Source: Planctomycetia bacterium (GTDB lineage Bacteria > Planctomycetota > Planctomycetia > Pirellulales > Thermoguttaceae). From it: DNA of 57,625 nucleotides. Shown one piece after another: positions 42,014-50,373 of this stretch. Under the pieces are notes generated by a model. It saw nothing but the letters and a program-made list of their open reading frames with translations. It searched no databases and had not been told where the DNA came from. The position numbers were made by a program, and so were the translations under genes. The stretch spans positions 1 to 57,625 of the forward strand of contig JAUNBR010000016.1 of NCBI GenBank assembly GCA_030527015.1, given 5' to 3'. Every line of letters starts with the position of its first letter. The stretch's first letter is position 1.

Positions 42014-44005
42014 ATGCAAAATTTTCTCACGATTTTATTTATTACATCTGTCAGCATGTCACTACTAGTATTCCTGATGATGGTGTTCTCACCATTTTTC
42101 ACCAGGAAATGTTCTCCCCGGTGGCAGTATGGTGCATGGCTGGTAATCGCGCTGGGATTTTTGGTTCCTTTTCGCCCACAGTGTGAAATCGGACTCATTC
42201 CACTCCCGATTTCTTCCGTATCTCAAGAACTTTCCACTTCCATAACGGATCACTTTTCCAGAGATTCAAAATTCGCTGATTCAAAATCCGTCCTTTCGGA
42301 AGAAAAAACATCTTTTTCTGAAGTAAAAACCTCACTTTCTGACGAAAATATACATTTCGACAAAAATTCGCTTTTTAACGAAAGTACTTCCTCTTTTCAG
42401 GAATTTTCAGATAAAAATGAGGGGAGAACATGCTCTGTGTCATTACCCCTGACCCCCTCCATGACACAGGCTTCCCCCTCATTCCCCTTACATCCTGAAG
42501 AAAATGCTTTAGCTAAAGATGACACGCTGAAGGAAAAAACTTTTTTTTATCATGTCGTTCAAAAATGCATCAAAATTTTTTCTGGTCTGTCATTTTCACA
42601 ATTTTTATTCGGGTTTTGGTTCATGGGAATCACCTCCATTTCCATATGGCACATATGGCGTTATTACCGTTTTATAAAAATGGTAAAACGGTGGAGTACG
42701 GAGGTAACGGAAGAGAAAACGCATTCTCTTTTTGTAAATATTTTGTCTGAAATGAAGATTCGTCAGCAGGTAAAACTAAAAACCTGTTATGGAGTGTCTT
42801 CCCCCATGATGTATGGTTTTATCTCACCGGTAATTCTTCTTCCTGAAATGGACATTCCTGCAGATGAACTGGATTTTATTCTTCGTCATGAGTTAACTCA
42901 TTTAAAGCGGAAAGATTTATGGTGGAAAACGGCGGTGCTGGCAGCGACCATTCTTCACTGGTTTAATCCGATCGTTTATATTATGGCGCGGCAAGTTGCG
43001 GAAAAATGTGAGACTTCATGTGATGCAGAAGTTATTAAGAACACGAATCTCTCTCGCCGTCAGCAGTATGCCGAAGCGATTATCGGCGTTATTCGTAATC
43101 GGGGACGCGTTCAAACTGTTTTAACCACAAGTTTTTATAGTGGAAAGCGTGGAATGAAAAATCGCATTTTCACGATCATGGATACCCGGCAAAAAGCCAC
43201 CGGGGCGGCTGCCTTCCTGGGTGTAATCACCATAACGCTCTGCACGGGTTTCCTTTTTGCCACAGTAATCCCCATGACAGAAATTCATGCCCCACTTCCT
43301 GTAAACGAAATATCCAATTTACTTTCGGATAATTTATCAGAAAACACATCAGAAAACACATCAGAAATTAAAGTTACATCGGAAAGTAAAACTGAAGAAG
43401 AAATAAAAAGCATTTCTGAAGAAGAAATTCCAGAAAATACCCCTCAAGACACACTCTCTGACCGCCTTTTTTCACCAGAACCATTTCCACAGGAATCATC
43501 TTTTGAGGAATGCCCTGCGGTACCTCTGACGAAAGAGCCTGCGGAAATTTCTCGGCAGATTTTAGAGTATCAGAATTCACATACACACTCACCGCAGATC
43601 CAGGTTCAGATTCAGGAAATGATGCTTCATTTACCACAGGAAGAAATTCCACCATACTGTGTACAGCAGGAACCTTTATCCATTTCACCTTCTTTCACGG
43701 TGCGTATTCCTGTAAATCCCATGTGGGACGGCGGACGAAGGGAAAAAGAAGCAGAAAAATTTCGAACTTTACCTGATGGCCAGCGTATTTTAGATGAGAC
43801 CAGAGTACGGGAAATCATTTTTTCACGGGTTCCAGATAATCATTATGGCATTACCATTTTAAGAATGACATTAACACACGAAGCTCAGGGTACATTTTAT
43901 AAAGGTACTTTTCAAAAAGACGAAAACACATGGCAATTTTCATTAGATGCAATAAACGGTGAAATTCTGGAATGGAAAGAGATGAATCTTTCCTCTGGAA
44001 CATAA
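42014..44005 (+). CDS. BlaR1-like M56 membrane metallopeptidase with PepSY-like C-terminus
   Basis: Membrane protein of 663 residues that is expected to cleave the BlaI-type repressor after sensing a signal. Membrane helices lie at about 5-28, 40-54, 190-215 and 395-420. Between helices 3 and 4 is the zinc protease motif HELTH (292-296) in LRHELTHLKRKDLWWKT, followed by EKCETSCDAEV. A long Ser/Glu/Lys-rich stretch (about 70-175) separates helices 2 and 3 and a second (about 425-560) follows helix 4. The C-terminus (about 575-660) resembles a PepSY domain (SLDAINGEILEWKEM), not the penicillin-binding domain of BlaR1, so the signal is unlikely to be a beta-lactam. GGAGG precedes the ATG, overlapping the end of blaI. 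Confidence 0.85.
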   Translation: MQNFLTILFITSVSMSLLVFLMMVFSPFFTRKCSPRWQYGAWLVIALGFLVPFRPQCEIGLIPLPISSVSQELSTSITDHFSRDSKFADSKSVLSEEKTSFSEVKTSLSDENIHFDKNSLFNESTSSFQEFSDKNEGRTCSVSLPLTPSMTQASPSFPLHPEENALAKDDTLKEKTFFYHVVQKCIKIFSGLSFSQFLFGFWFMGITSISIWHIWRYYRFIKMVKRWSTEVTEEKTHSLFVNILSEMKIRQQVKLKTCYGVSSPMMYGFISPVILLPEMDIPADELDFILRHELTHLKRKDLWWKTAVLAATILHWFNPIVYIMARQVAEKCETSCDAEVIKNTNLSRRQQYAEAIIGVIRNRGRVQTVLTTSFYSGKRGMKNRIFTIMDTRQKATGAAAFLGVITITLCTGFLFATVIPMTEIHAPLPVNEISNLLSDNLSENTSENTSEIKVTSESKTEEEIKSISEEEIPENTPQDTLSDRLFSPEPFPQESSFEECPAVPLTKEPAEISRQILEYQNSHTHSPQIQVQIQEMMLHLPQEEIPPYCVQQEPLSISPSFTVRIPVNPMWDGGRREKEAEKFRTLPDGQRILDETRVREIIFSRVPDNHYGITILRMTLTHEAQGTFYKGTFQKDENTWQFSLDAINGEILEWKEMNLSSGT

Positions 44006-44039
44006 CTCATTTTTTGCTTTTACCCATCACTGAAAATTT

Positions 44040-44146
44040 TATACCCGATGCATGATAAATTTTCGTTTCCCAGGCATTTTTGTTTCACTGAAAATGGCCT
44101 GCTTTCCGAGCCGCGCTAAACGAAAATTTAAAGGAGAACCAGATAT
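44040..44146 (+). repeat. TATAC repeat, plus, 34 bp after the M56 gene
   Basis: Begins TATACCCGATGCATGATAAA, core AGGCATTTTTGTTTCACTG, closes GGAGAACCAGATAT. Confidence 0.88.
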
Positions 44147-44218
44147 TTTATACGTCGAGTTTATAAATCATATTTCATCTTGTAACTGTTCAGGAAAACA
44201 TTTAGGAGGTACATAACC

Positions 44219-45367
44219 ATGAAAAAACTGTTATCTATTTTTTGTATGACAGTAATAATTGTCGTTTTAATACTTTATGGTCGGGAAATTTCTGCACTGG
44301 CCGCCGAAAAGGTGGTCGATCTGTCAAAAATAGGAGAAATCGCCGAGGATATTCAGAAAGCGGAATCTAAAAAAGATGCTCCGCCATGGTGGATCGGAGT
44401 ATCTCTGGCTCCGGTACCAGACATGGCGCGTGCACAGCTGCTGGAAGGCAGTCTGGAAGAAAATACGGGCATCATGATCATGGAAATCACGCCTGGAAGT
44501 CCTGCAGAGAAAGCTGGGTTAAAGGCTTATGATATTATCACCCATGCTGGCGGACAAAAAATCACGACAATTATTGAGCTTACAGACACGATTCAAAAAG
44601 CGGAAGGACGCGAAATCAGCCTGAGCATTTTACGTGCCAGCGTAAAGGACATGGTTCTGATTACGGCCGTTCCCATGCCAGAAGAAATTATAGAACAGCA
44701 AAAAATGGCTCGTCAGGGCATGATTCCCGGTGGAATTCAGATTCAGATTCCGCAGGCCGGTATACAGTTCGGTGGCAGAATGAATGGCATTCCTAAAAAC
44801 TTCATTCCGGAAGATGTCCGTAAAATGATGGAAGATGCTTTCGGTAACGATATTTTTTCAGAAAAAGATGAAGATGAAGAAGAGACTCCACAAAATGACG
44901 AAAATGATAACGAAGAAATCGACGAAAATGATATTATTCTGAATCCCAGATTTCCGAAACGCCTTCCTGGTTTCGGTGGAGGAAATTTCCGTATTCAGAT
45001 ACCGAACATTCCTGGTGGTATGAATCAGAACAGCAGTTTCTCTGTTTCAAAACATGTCCGAATTCAGCATAACGGAAAACCTCTGGAAATCACGATTACG
45101 CGTTCTAATGATGATCCCGCAGAAATTAAGGTAAAATGGGACGGAAAAGATTATGATTCCACGGAAGATAAGCTGGAATTTTTCCCGGAAGAGATTCGTG
45201 AAAAAATTGAAGGCATACTGAAAGATGATAGTAGCGTTATCACCTTTTCCCCATCTTTCAAAAAAGCTCCTGCTGAAAAAGAGGACGGTAAAATGAAAAA
45301 TGAAAATTCTGAAGAAGATTCTGAGCTGAAAGTTCGTAAAGAAGAAGTGATTAATCTGAAAAACTAA
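44219..45367 (+). CDS. Secreted PDZ-domain protein
   Basis: Protein of 382 residues. A signal or anchor segment (FCMTVIIVVLILYGREISAL) is followed by a PDZ domain at about 57-155: WWIGVSLAPVPDMARAQLLE, ITPGSPAEKAGLKAYDII and a GREISLSILR strand. PDZ domains bind peptide C-termini. The rest has a Gln/Ile/Gly-rich stretch (GGIQIQIPQAGIQFGG), an acidic stretch (DEDEEETPQNDENDNEEIDE) and a charged C-terminal tail. No protease active site is seen, so it would serve as an adaptor or scaffold. AGGAGG gives strong translation. It follows the blaI/M56 operon on the same strand and ends with its own terminator; a functional link to the M56 sensor is possible but only inferred. Confidence 0.85.
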   Translation: MKKLLSIFCMTVIIVVLILYGREISALAAEKVVDLSKIGEIAEDIQKAESKKDAPPWWIGVSLAPVPDMARAQLLEGSLEENTGIMIMEITPGSPAEKAGLKAYDIITHAGGQKITTIIELTDTIQKAEGREISLSILRASVKDMVLITAVPMPEEIIEQQKMARQGMIPGGIQIQIPQAGIQFGGRMNGIPKNFIPEDVRKMMEDAFGNDIFSEKDEDEEETPQNDENDNEEIDENDIILNPRFPKRLPGFGGGNFRIQIPNIPGGMNQNSSFSVSKHVRIQHNGKPLEITITRSNDDPAEIKVKWDGKDYDSTEDKLEFFPEEIREKIEGILKDDSSVITFSPSFKKAPAEKEDGKMKNENSEEDSELKVRKEEVINLKN

Positions 45368-45380
45368 CATTCTTAAATGA

Positions 45381-45412
45381 GAGCCGTCCACATTTCGGAC
45401 GGCTCTTTTTTT
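45381..45412 (+). terminator. Rho-independent terminator of the PDZ gene
   Basis: Nine-base-pair GC-rich stem GAGCCGTCC / GGACGGCTC with a seven-base loop and eight T residues. Confidence 0.96.
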
Positions 45413-45466
45413 ATATACGTTCTTTTTGATAATCGCCTTTTCGTTTTCTTCTTTTATTCTCATTCC

Positions 45467-45907
45467 ATGAACATTTCCCGCTCAAAAATTCCATCTGAAT
45501 CCTCCACTTCTGTTTTACGTCATGGAGTCACCGGCATCCTTTTTCGCCAGGGACGTGCCCTGACCATTCGTCGTTCCGCGACAGTAATAGAACCTCTGAA
45601 ATGGTGCTTTCCAGGAGGAGGAATCGAGGAAGGAGAAACACAGGAAGAGGCTCTTATGCGTGAATTTCAGGAAGAGCTGGGTATTTCCATAAAACCCATA
45701 CGAAAAATCTGGGAATCCATCACCCCGTGGGCAGTTCACCTTAACTGGTGGACCGTAAGTAGCACCGCGACGACTTTTAATCCGAATCCTGCAGAAGTGG
45801 ATGCTGTAAAATGGATGACTTTTCATGAACTTTTAGCAGATCCTGACCTGTTACGCAGTAATATAATATTTCTTCAGCGCGTCTTGGCAGGTGACATTTC
45901 CATATAA
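45467..45907 (+). CDS. Nudix hydrolase
   Basis: Cytoplasmic hydrolase of 146 residues for nucleoside diphosphates linked to another group. The Nudix box spans about 50-73: GGGIEEG-E, REFQEELGI, with all metal-binding glutamates present (REFQEE). The frame is open from 45377, but that region is the terminator of the previous gene, so ATG at 45467 is the real start. No obvious ribosome binding site precedes it. The substrate cannot be told from sequence. Confidence 0.88.
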   Translation: MNISRSKIPSESSTSVLRHGVTGILFRQGRALTIRRSATVIEPLKWCFPGGGIEEGETQEEALMREFQEELGISIKPIRKIWESITPWAVHLNWWTVSSTATTFNPNPAEVDAVKWMTFHELLADPDLLRSNIIFLQRVLAGDISI

Positions 45908-45942
45908 TATATTCTTTACTTAAACTTTTATACCGAAACAGG

Positions 45943-46050
45943 TATATTCTGGTTTTATTTTAAATTTCCGTTTTCTCCGGCTCTGAAAGCCGGCCCTTTT
46001 CGAAGAAACAAAAATGTCTGAAAAGTGAAATTTATAGTATTTCGGAGATA
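45943..46050 (-). repeat. TATAC repeat, minus, 36 bp after the Nudix gene
   Basis: Begins TATATTCTGGTTTTATTTTA; closes AGTATTTCGGAGATA. Confidence 0.82.
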
Positions 46051-46100
46051 AAATTCCACTTCCCTGTCTGCTGACCAGGCATCTCTGCTGGCAAATTTTC
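46051..46100 (+). repeat. Degenerate TATAC half-copy with nested insert
   Basis: AAATTCCACTTCCCTGTCTGC matches the plus left part, then a variant of the CTGTC...GACAGG insert (CTGTCTGCTGACCAGGC) and the match fades. Confidence 0.5.
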
Positions 46101-46407
46101 ATAAAAATCAGCGTTTCTCTGAATATGCACGAAATATTTTTTACAGATTTCTCCTAAATGCTTTCGATTTTCTGTTACTTTATCAAGAAAATGCGAAAAT
46201 TTGAATTACAGGTCTCTTGCAAAACACAATCATACTGATAAAATGGAGAGTCGAAAATCATAAAAATGGAATTTTGTACCTGACATATAATACGTCTATA
46301 AAATTTATCGTTATGATTATAGAAAAGGTATGGTTAAAACCCCATTCAGTGTTTCAGATGTGGAAGTTTATCATCATATATCGTATGTAAAATCTGAAAG
46401 AGATACC

Positions 46408-47439
46408 ATGAAAAAATTATATTTTGTCACCGGATGTGCCGGATTTATCGCCTCTCGGACTGTACGCCTGCTTCTGGATGCAGGAAATCTGGTCGTGGGT
46501 GTGGATAATATGAATAACGCATATGATATTCGGATGAAAGAATGGCGGCGAGAACAGTTACGGAAGTTTCCTGAGTTTATTTTTTATGAAATGGATGTCG
46601 CGGACTATGAAAATCTTTCGTCTGTGTTTCATCAGGGACTTTTGGAAATGAAAAATCGGTTTTCCGGTGAATGTCCGGATCATTATTCAGGCATATTTCA
46701 TCTGGCGGCACGAGCCGGAGTACGTTATTCGGTAAAAAATCCTTGGGTATACTGCCAGACAAATATTCTTGGAACCTTAAATCTTCTGGAAATATGCCGT
46801 CAGCGAGAAATTTCAAAATTTGTCATGGCGTCATCTTCCAGTGTTTATGGAAATACTCCAGCGACACACCAGGGAATTTCCTTCTCTGAAGATTTTCCGA
46901 CAGATTTTCCATGTTCCCCGTATGCCGCGACGAAAAAATCCGCAGAAACACTGGCCTTTAGTTATCATCATTTACACCATCTGGACATTTCCGTCCTACG
47001 ATTCTTTACGGTATATGGTCCCGCAGGACGGCCTGACATGAGCGTGCTGCGTTTTATACGAGGAATGATGGAAAAAGAGCCGATTCTGCTTTATGGAGAC
47101 GGATCTCAGTCCAGAGATTTTACGTATGTAGAAGATATCGCGCGTGGAGTAATTCAGGCGTTAAAACCATGCGGTTACAGTGTTTTTAATCTCGGTGGTG
47201 ACAGGCCACACTCGGTAAATACACTCCTTCAGATGATTTCAGAACTGACAGGAAACGCGCCAATTATCGAAAGAAAGACGGCACACAGGGCGGATGTGGA
47301 CATGACCTGGGCAGATATTACCCGAGCTAAAACTCTGCTGGAATGGAAACCGGAAGTTTCACTGAAAGACGGACTGACACGGACAGTAGAATGGTATATG
47401 GAAAATCGTGACTGGATGAAAACCTTAAACATGGACTGA
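46408..47439 (+). CDS. NAD-dependent sugar-nucleotide epimerase/dehydratase
   Basis: Extended short-chain dehydrogenase of 343 residues that probably epimerises a UDP-linked sugar such as UDP-glucuronate or UDP-glucose for surface polysaccharide. Evidence: Rossmann motif TGCAGFIAS (8-16), Asp33 for NAD selectivity (VGVDNMNNAYD), FHLAARAGVR, the catalytic Ser/Tyr/Lys set (ASSSSVYG; Tyr172 and Lys176 in YAATKK), and LRFFTVYGPAGRPDMSVLRF followed by DGSQSRDFTYVEDIA. The AGVRYS and GRPDM patterns suggest the UDP-glucuronate 4-epimerase group. The open frame begins at 46330, but ATG at 46408 has GAAAGAGA upstream and starts directly at the Rossmann fold. Confidence 0.9.
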   Translation: MKKLYFVTGCAGFIASRTVRLLLDAGNLVVGVDNMNNAYDIRMKEWRREQLRKFPEFIFYEMDVADYENLSSVFHQGLLEMKNRFSGECPDHYSGIFHLAARAGVRYSVKNPWVYCQTNILGTLNLLEICRQREISKFVMASSSSVYGNTPATHQGISFSEDFPTDFPCSPYAATKKSAETLAFSYHHLHHLDISVLRFFTVYGPAGRPDMSVLRFIRGMMEKEPILLYGDGSQSRDFTYVEDIARGVIQALKPCGYSVFNLGGDRPHSVNTLLQMISELTGNAPIIERKTAHRADVDMTWADITRAKTLLEWKPEVSLKDGLTRTVEWYMENRDWMKTLNMD

Positions 47440-47440
47440 A

Positions 47441-47537
47441 TGTAATTTTGGTTTTCCTTTAAATTTCCGTTTTGTGCAGTCACAGAAGCAGATTTTTCAT
47501 GCATTACGAAATGCAGAGAGAAAAAATTCATCGTATA
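47441..47537 (-). repeat. TATAC repeat, minus, directly after a stop codon
   Basis: Reads GTAATTTTGGTTTTCCTTTA, TGTGCAGTCACAGAAGCAG, ATTCATCGTATAAA. It starts 1-2 bp past the epimerase stop codon and is degenerate in its core. Confidence 0.7.
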
Positions 47538-47544
47538 AAAATAT

Positions 47545-47640
47545 TATACCCGATGCACTATAAAACTCTGGTTCTTCGGCATTTTGTTTCGTTAAAAATA
47601 ACTGCTTTCAGAATCACACAAAACGAAATGAGAACCAGCA
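47545..47640 (+). repeat. TATAC repeat, plus, slightly shortened
   Basis: Begins TATACCCGATGCACTATAAA; closes AATGAGAACCAGCA. Together with the preceding copy it forms a back-to-back inverted pair. Confidence 0.85.
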
Positions 47641-47680
47641 GAATCATGCTTCGGATATTTTTTATCTGTATCAGAAAATA

Positions 47681-47700
47681 TTAAATTAAATTAAATTAAA
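47681..47700 (+). repeat. TTAAA x4 tract next to the pdxJ ribosome binding site
   Basis: Four perfect TTAAA units end one base before GGAGAGG. Slippage would change spacing of upstream mRNA but not the ribosome binding site itself. Confidence 0.85.
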
Positions 47701-47713
47701 TGGAGAGGATCCC

Positions 47714-48427
47714 ATGGTGGAATTAGGCGTAAATATCGATCATATCGCGACTGTCCGAGAAGCCCGAAAAACGAATGAACCAGAACCCGTATGGGCGGCT
47801 GCACTGGCAGAACTTGGCGGAGCAGATGGAATTACAGTTCACCTGAGAGAGGACCGGCGTCATATTCAGACTCGGGATGTGGAGATTTTACGAAAAACGG
47901 TAACCGCGAAACTAAATCTCGAAATGGCATGTAACCCGGAAGTACTGGAAATCGCGTGCCGCGTACGGCCAGAGCAGGCGACACTTGTGCCCGAACGGCG
48001 TGAAGAACTTACCACAGAAGGTGGCCTGGATATTCTCTCTCAAAAAACGCGTGTACATGATACCATGAAGGCATTACAGGACGCAGGAATCGGGGTAAGC
48101 CTATTTCTGGCACCAGATCTTGCGCAAATTGAAATGGCAAAAGAACTCGGCGCACAGGCCGTGGAAATTCATACCGGACATTACGCGAATACCGTGGGAA
48201 CCGCACGAGAACATGAATTGGAAATTATCACCGTGGCCGCCGCGAAAATTCGAGAACTGGGAATGAAACTTCATGCCGGACACGGCCTGACATATCATAA
48301 CGTTCTGCCCATCTGCCGATTACCCGACATGCAGGAACTAAATATCGGCCATTCTATTATTTCTCGCGCTCTGATGGTCGGAATGACCACTGCCGTCCGA
48401 GAAATGAAAGAACTGATAAACCAGTAA
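47714..48427 (+). CDS. pdxJ: Pyridoxine 5'-phosphate synthase
   Basis: Enzyme of 237 residues that joins 1-deoxyxylulose 5-phosphate and 3-amino-2-oxopropyl phosphate, forming pyridoxine 5'-phosphate, the last ring-closing step of vitamin B6 synthesis (DXP-dependent route). The protein is typical from end to end: [59 protein letters not shown] and [12 protein letters not shown], which carry the catalytic His and Glu residues. GGAGAGG lies six bases before the ATG. No other pdx gene is near. Confidence 0.97.
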   Translation: MVELGVNIDHIATVREARKTNEPEPVWAAALAELGGADGITVHLREDRRHIQTRDVEILRKTVTAKLNLEMACNPEVLEIACRVRPEQATLVPERREELTTEGGLDILSQKTRVHDTMKALQDAGIGVSLFLAPDLAQIEMAKELGAQAVEIHTGHYANTVGTAREHELEIITVAAAKIRELGMKLHAGHGLTYHNVLPICRLPDMQELNIGHSIISRALMVGMTTAVREMKELINQ

Positions 48428-48440
48428 AATTTTATCTCTG

Positions 48441-48837
48441 AACTTCTCTCTTTCCGACATTTTTCGCCTAAAATACGCACGCTTCAGAAATACACGAAAC
48501 ATAAAATAAAAACATTCCGGACGCTCTTTTCATTTTATTTTCGCGCAGTCATAAAAACAAGAATTTTCTGAACCGCACATTCCGGCGGAAAAGCAAAAAT
48601 CGCTGGGGGACACGAATTTATAGTACGTCCGGAATTTATAACTTCCCTCTTTCCGACATTTTTTCGCCTAAAATACTCACGCTTCAGAAATACGCGAAAC
48701 ATAAAATAAAAACATTCCGGACGCTCTTTTCATTTCATTTTCGCGCAGTCATAAAAACAAGAATTTTCTGAACCGCATATTCTGGCGGAAAAGCAAAAAT
48801 CGCTGGGGGACACGAATTTATAGTATATCCGGAATAA
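48441..48837. repeat. Tandem duplication of a 199-bp intergenic unit containing a diverged TATAC copy
   Basis: Copy 1 is 48441-48639, copy 2 is 48640-48837; they differ at only a few positions and one T indel. Each unit has CTTTCCGACATTTTTCGCC near the left, and on its right a minus-type TATAC derivative (CGCAGTCATAAAAACAAG ... GGGGACACGAATTTATAGTA). The duplication is recent compared with the divergence of the repeat itself. No gene is present in 48428-48864. Confidence 0.9.
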
Positions 48838-48864
48838 AAGCAGAAAAAGCGTGTGCTGAAAAGT

Positions 48865-49776
48865 TTAGCCGAACATGGCGTCTATATATTCGTCGGCGTC
48901 AAACAGAGCCAGATCCTCTGCTTTTTCTCCCACTCCCACATATTTTACAGGAAGTGCCATCTGCTGACGAATCGCGACAGCCACTCCACCTTTCGCGGTT
49001 CCATCCAGTTTCGCTAAAATAAGGCCCGTGCAGTGAACGGATTCCGAAAAATGTTTCGCCTGGCTAATTCCATTCTGTCCGGTGGTGGCATCCAGCACCA
49101 GCAGAATTTCGTGCGGCGCGTCCGGTACCACTTTTCCGATTACACGATGAATCTTCTCCAGCTCTCGCATAAGATTCTGCTGAGTCTGCAGTCGTCCGGC
49201 AGTATCTATAATACAGACATCCACACCTTTTTCCAGCGCAGCCTGCGCAGCTCGGTGCGCCACGCTGGCAGGATCACTATTCGGATTTCCACGAACGATT
49301 TCCGCACCAAGACGCTCTGCCCAGACGGTAAGCTGTTCCACCGCGGCAGCACGAAAGGTGTCTGCGGCACCCAACAAAACAGATTTTCCCTCACTGCGAA
49401 ACATCTGCGTCAGTTTCGCGATGGAAGTCGTTTTTCCACTTCCATTCACGCCACATACCATGATTACCGTGGGCTTTTTTTCGTTTAAAATAATCGGAGA
49501 GGAATCTTGTCGCATTAACTCTTTTAAATCAGTTTTAATGCGTTCTAAAACATCTTCCATCTGCACCACTCGGCCACGATACTCCGTCTGAATACTATTT
49601 ACGGTTTTTTGAGCCGCCTGGACGCCCACATCCGTACGGATCAGCGAAGCAAAAAGCTCCTCCAAAAATGTTTCATCCACCAGGCGCCCCTCTTTTTTAA
49701 AGAGATCACGAATATCTGTATTCAAAAATTGCCGTGTCCGTTTCAGTCCACGTTTAAAAAGATCTAAAAGCCCCAT
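48865..49776 (-). CDS. ftsY: Signal recognition particle receptor FtsY
   Basis: GTPase of 303 residues that docks ribosome-SRP complexes at the membrane. An N domain (1-90) starts with a short amphipathic helix (LLDLFKRGLKRTRQFL), enough for membrane contact. The G domain has GVNGSGKTT (109-117), DTFRAAA (about 139), DTAGR (191-195) and LDGTAKGG (about 256). The acidic A domain seen in E. coli FtsY is absent, as in many bacteria. AGGAAGAGG precedes the ATG. Essential chromosomal gene. Confidence 0.97.
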   Translation of the reverse strand: MGLLDLFKRGLKRTRQFLNTDIRDLFKKEGRLVDETFLEELFASLIRTDVGVQAAQKTVNSIQTEYRGRVVQMEDVLERIKTDLKELMRQDSSPIILNEKKPTVIMVCGVNGSGKTTSIAKLTQMFRSEGKSVLLGAADTFRAAAVEQLTVWAERLGAEIVRGNPNSDPASVAHRAAQAALEKGVDVCIIDTAGRLQTQQNLMRELEKIHRVIGKVVPDAPHEILLVLDATTGQNGISQAKHFSESVHCTGLILAKLDGTAKGGVAVAIRQQMALPVKYVGVGEKAEDLALFDADEYIDAMFG

Positions 49777-49960
49777 AATCCTCTTCCTGTGAGAAATAAG
49801 TTTTCCTGTTCTCAGTTTATAAGAAAATATATGATATTATAACATTCTGACAAAAAAAAGCGACCACCGGTTAAGAAATATAAGATTCTGGAGGTCTACA
49901 AGATTTTACTTTCGTAAAGCATGAAATACCTCGGCCTTAATGACGACACAAAACTAAATT

Positions 49961-50071
49961 TATACTCTGGTTTTTTTCTTTAAATTTCCATTTTATGCGG
50001 CGCGGAAAGCCGAAAGTTTCAGCGAGGCAAAATGTCAGAAAATCAGAAATTTATAGTATGCATCGGGTATA
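49961..50071 (-). repeat. TATAC repeat, minus, slightly long
   Basis: Begins TATACTCTGGTTTTTTTCTT; closes TATGCATCGGGTATA. Confidence 0.85.
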
Positions 50072-50092
50072 AAAATGGAAATGGCACAAAAG

Positions 50093-50137
50093 AAAACTGT
50101 CCTCAAAGAAGATTTTCTCTCCTGAAGACAGTTTTTT
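50093..50137 (-). terminator. Probable terminator of the large unknown gene
   Basis: Stem AAAACTGTC / GACAGTTTT with a loop of about 25 bases that can pair further. On the minus strand it is followed by TTTTCTTTTG. It lies 240 bp past the stop codon, so it is less certain than the others. Confidence 0.55.
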
Positions 50138-50262
50138 ATATCCGATCATACACCCGATGTACTATTCATTTTTTGATTTCTTCGTCCGCCGACAGACAGG
50201 CAGTTTTTTCGTTTCCCTCAAAACACCTGTTTTAATAGCCACACATAATAAAATTTACTGTA
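50137..50262 (+). repeat. TATAC repeat, plus, degenerate long subtype
   Basis: Two left-end motifs (TATATCCGAT and ACACCCGATGTACTAT), then GTCCGCCGACAGACAGGCAG, then GTTTCCCTCAAAACACCTG, as in the copy at 9249. Right end faded. Confidence 0.65.
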
Positions 50263-50373
50263 AATTTCAGGCATGTATTTCCACACCTTTTTCTCGTATA
50301 ATACTTCATGAAAAAATACTTGTGCCTCCATCCCATGAAATTTACAGTAAAATCAGATATTCCTGGCACGGAA

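Larger units (their letters stand above)
45908..46407. other. Intergenic region between Nudix gene and epimerase gene
   Basis: Holds one minus TATAC repeat and a degenerate half-copy. 46110-46400 is AT-rich without a clear feature. Confidence 0.6.
49777..50373. other. Intergenic region with two TATAC repeats and a terminator
   Basis: No gene. Holds one minus copy, one degenerate plus copy, and between them a hairpin that suits termination of the gene to its right. Confidence 0.7.

Noticed and set aside
45377..45466. N-terminal extension of the Nudix protein
   Set aside because: The stretch contains the terminator of the preceding gene and codes for a nonsensical Phe-rich peptide.
48441..48837. 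CRISPR array
   Set aside because: Only two long direct copies, no short repeats with unique spacers; no cas genes in the window. The dispersed TATAC copies are also not regularly spaced.
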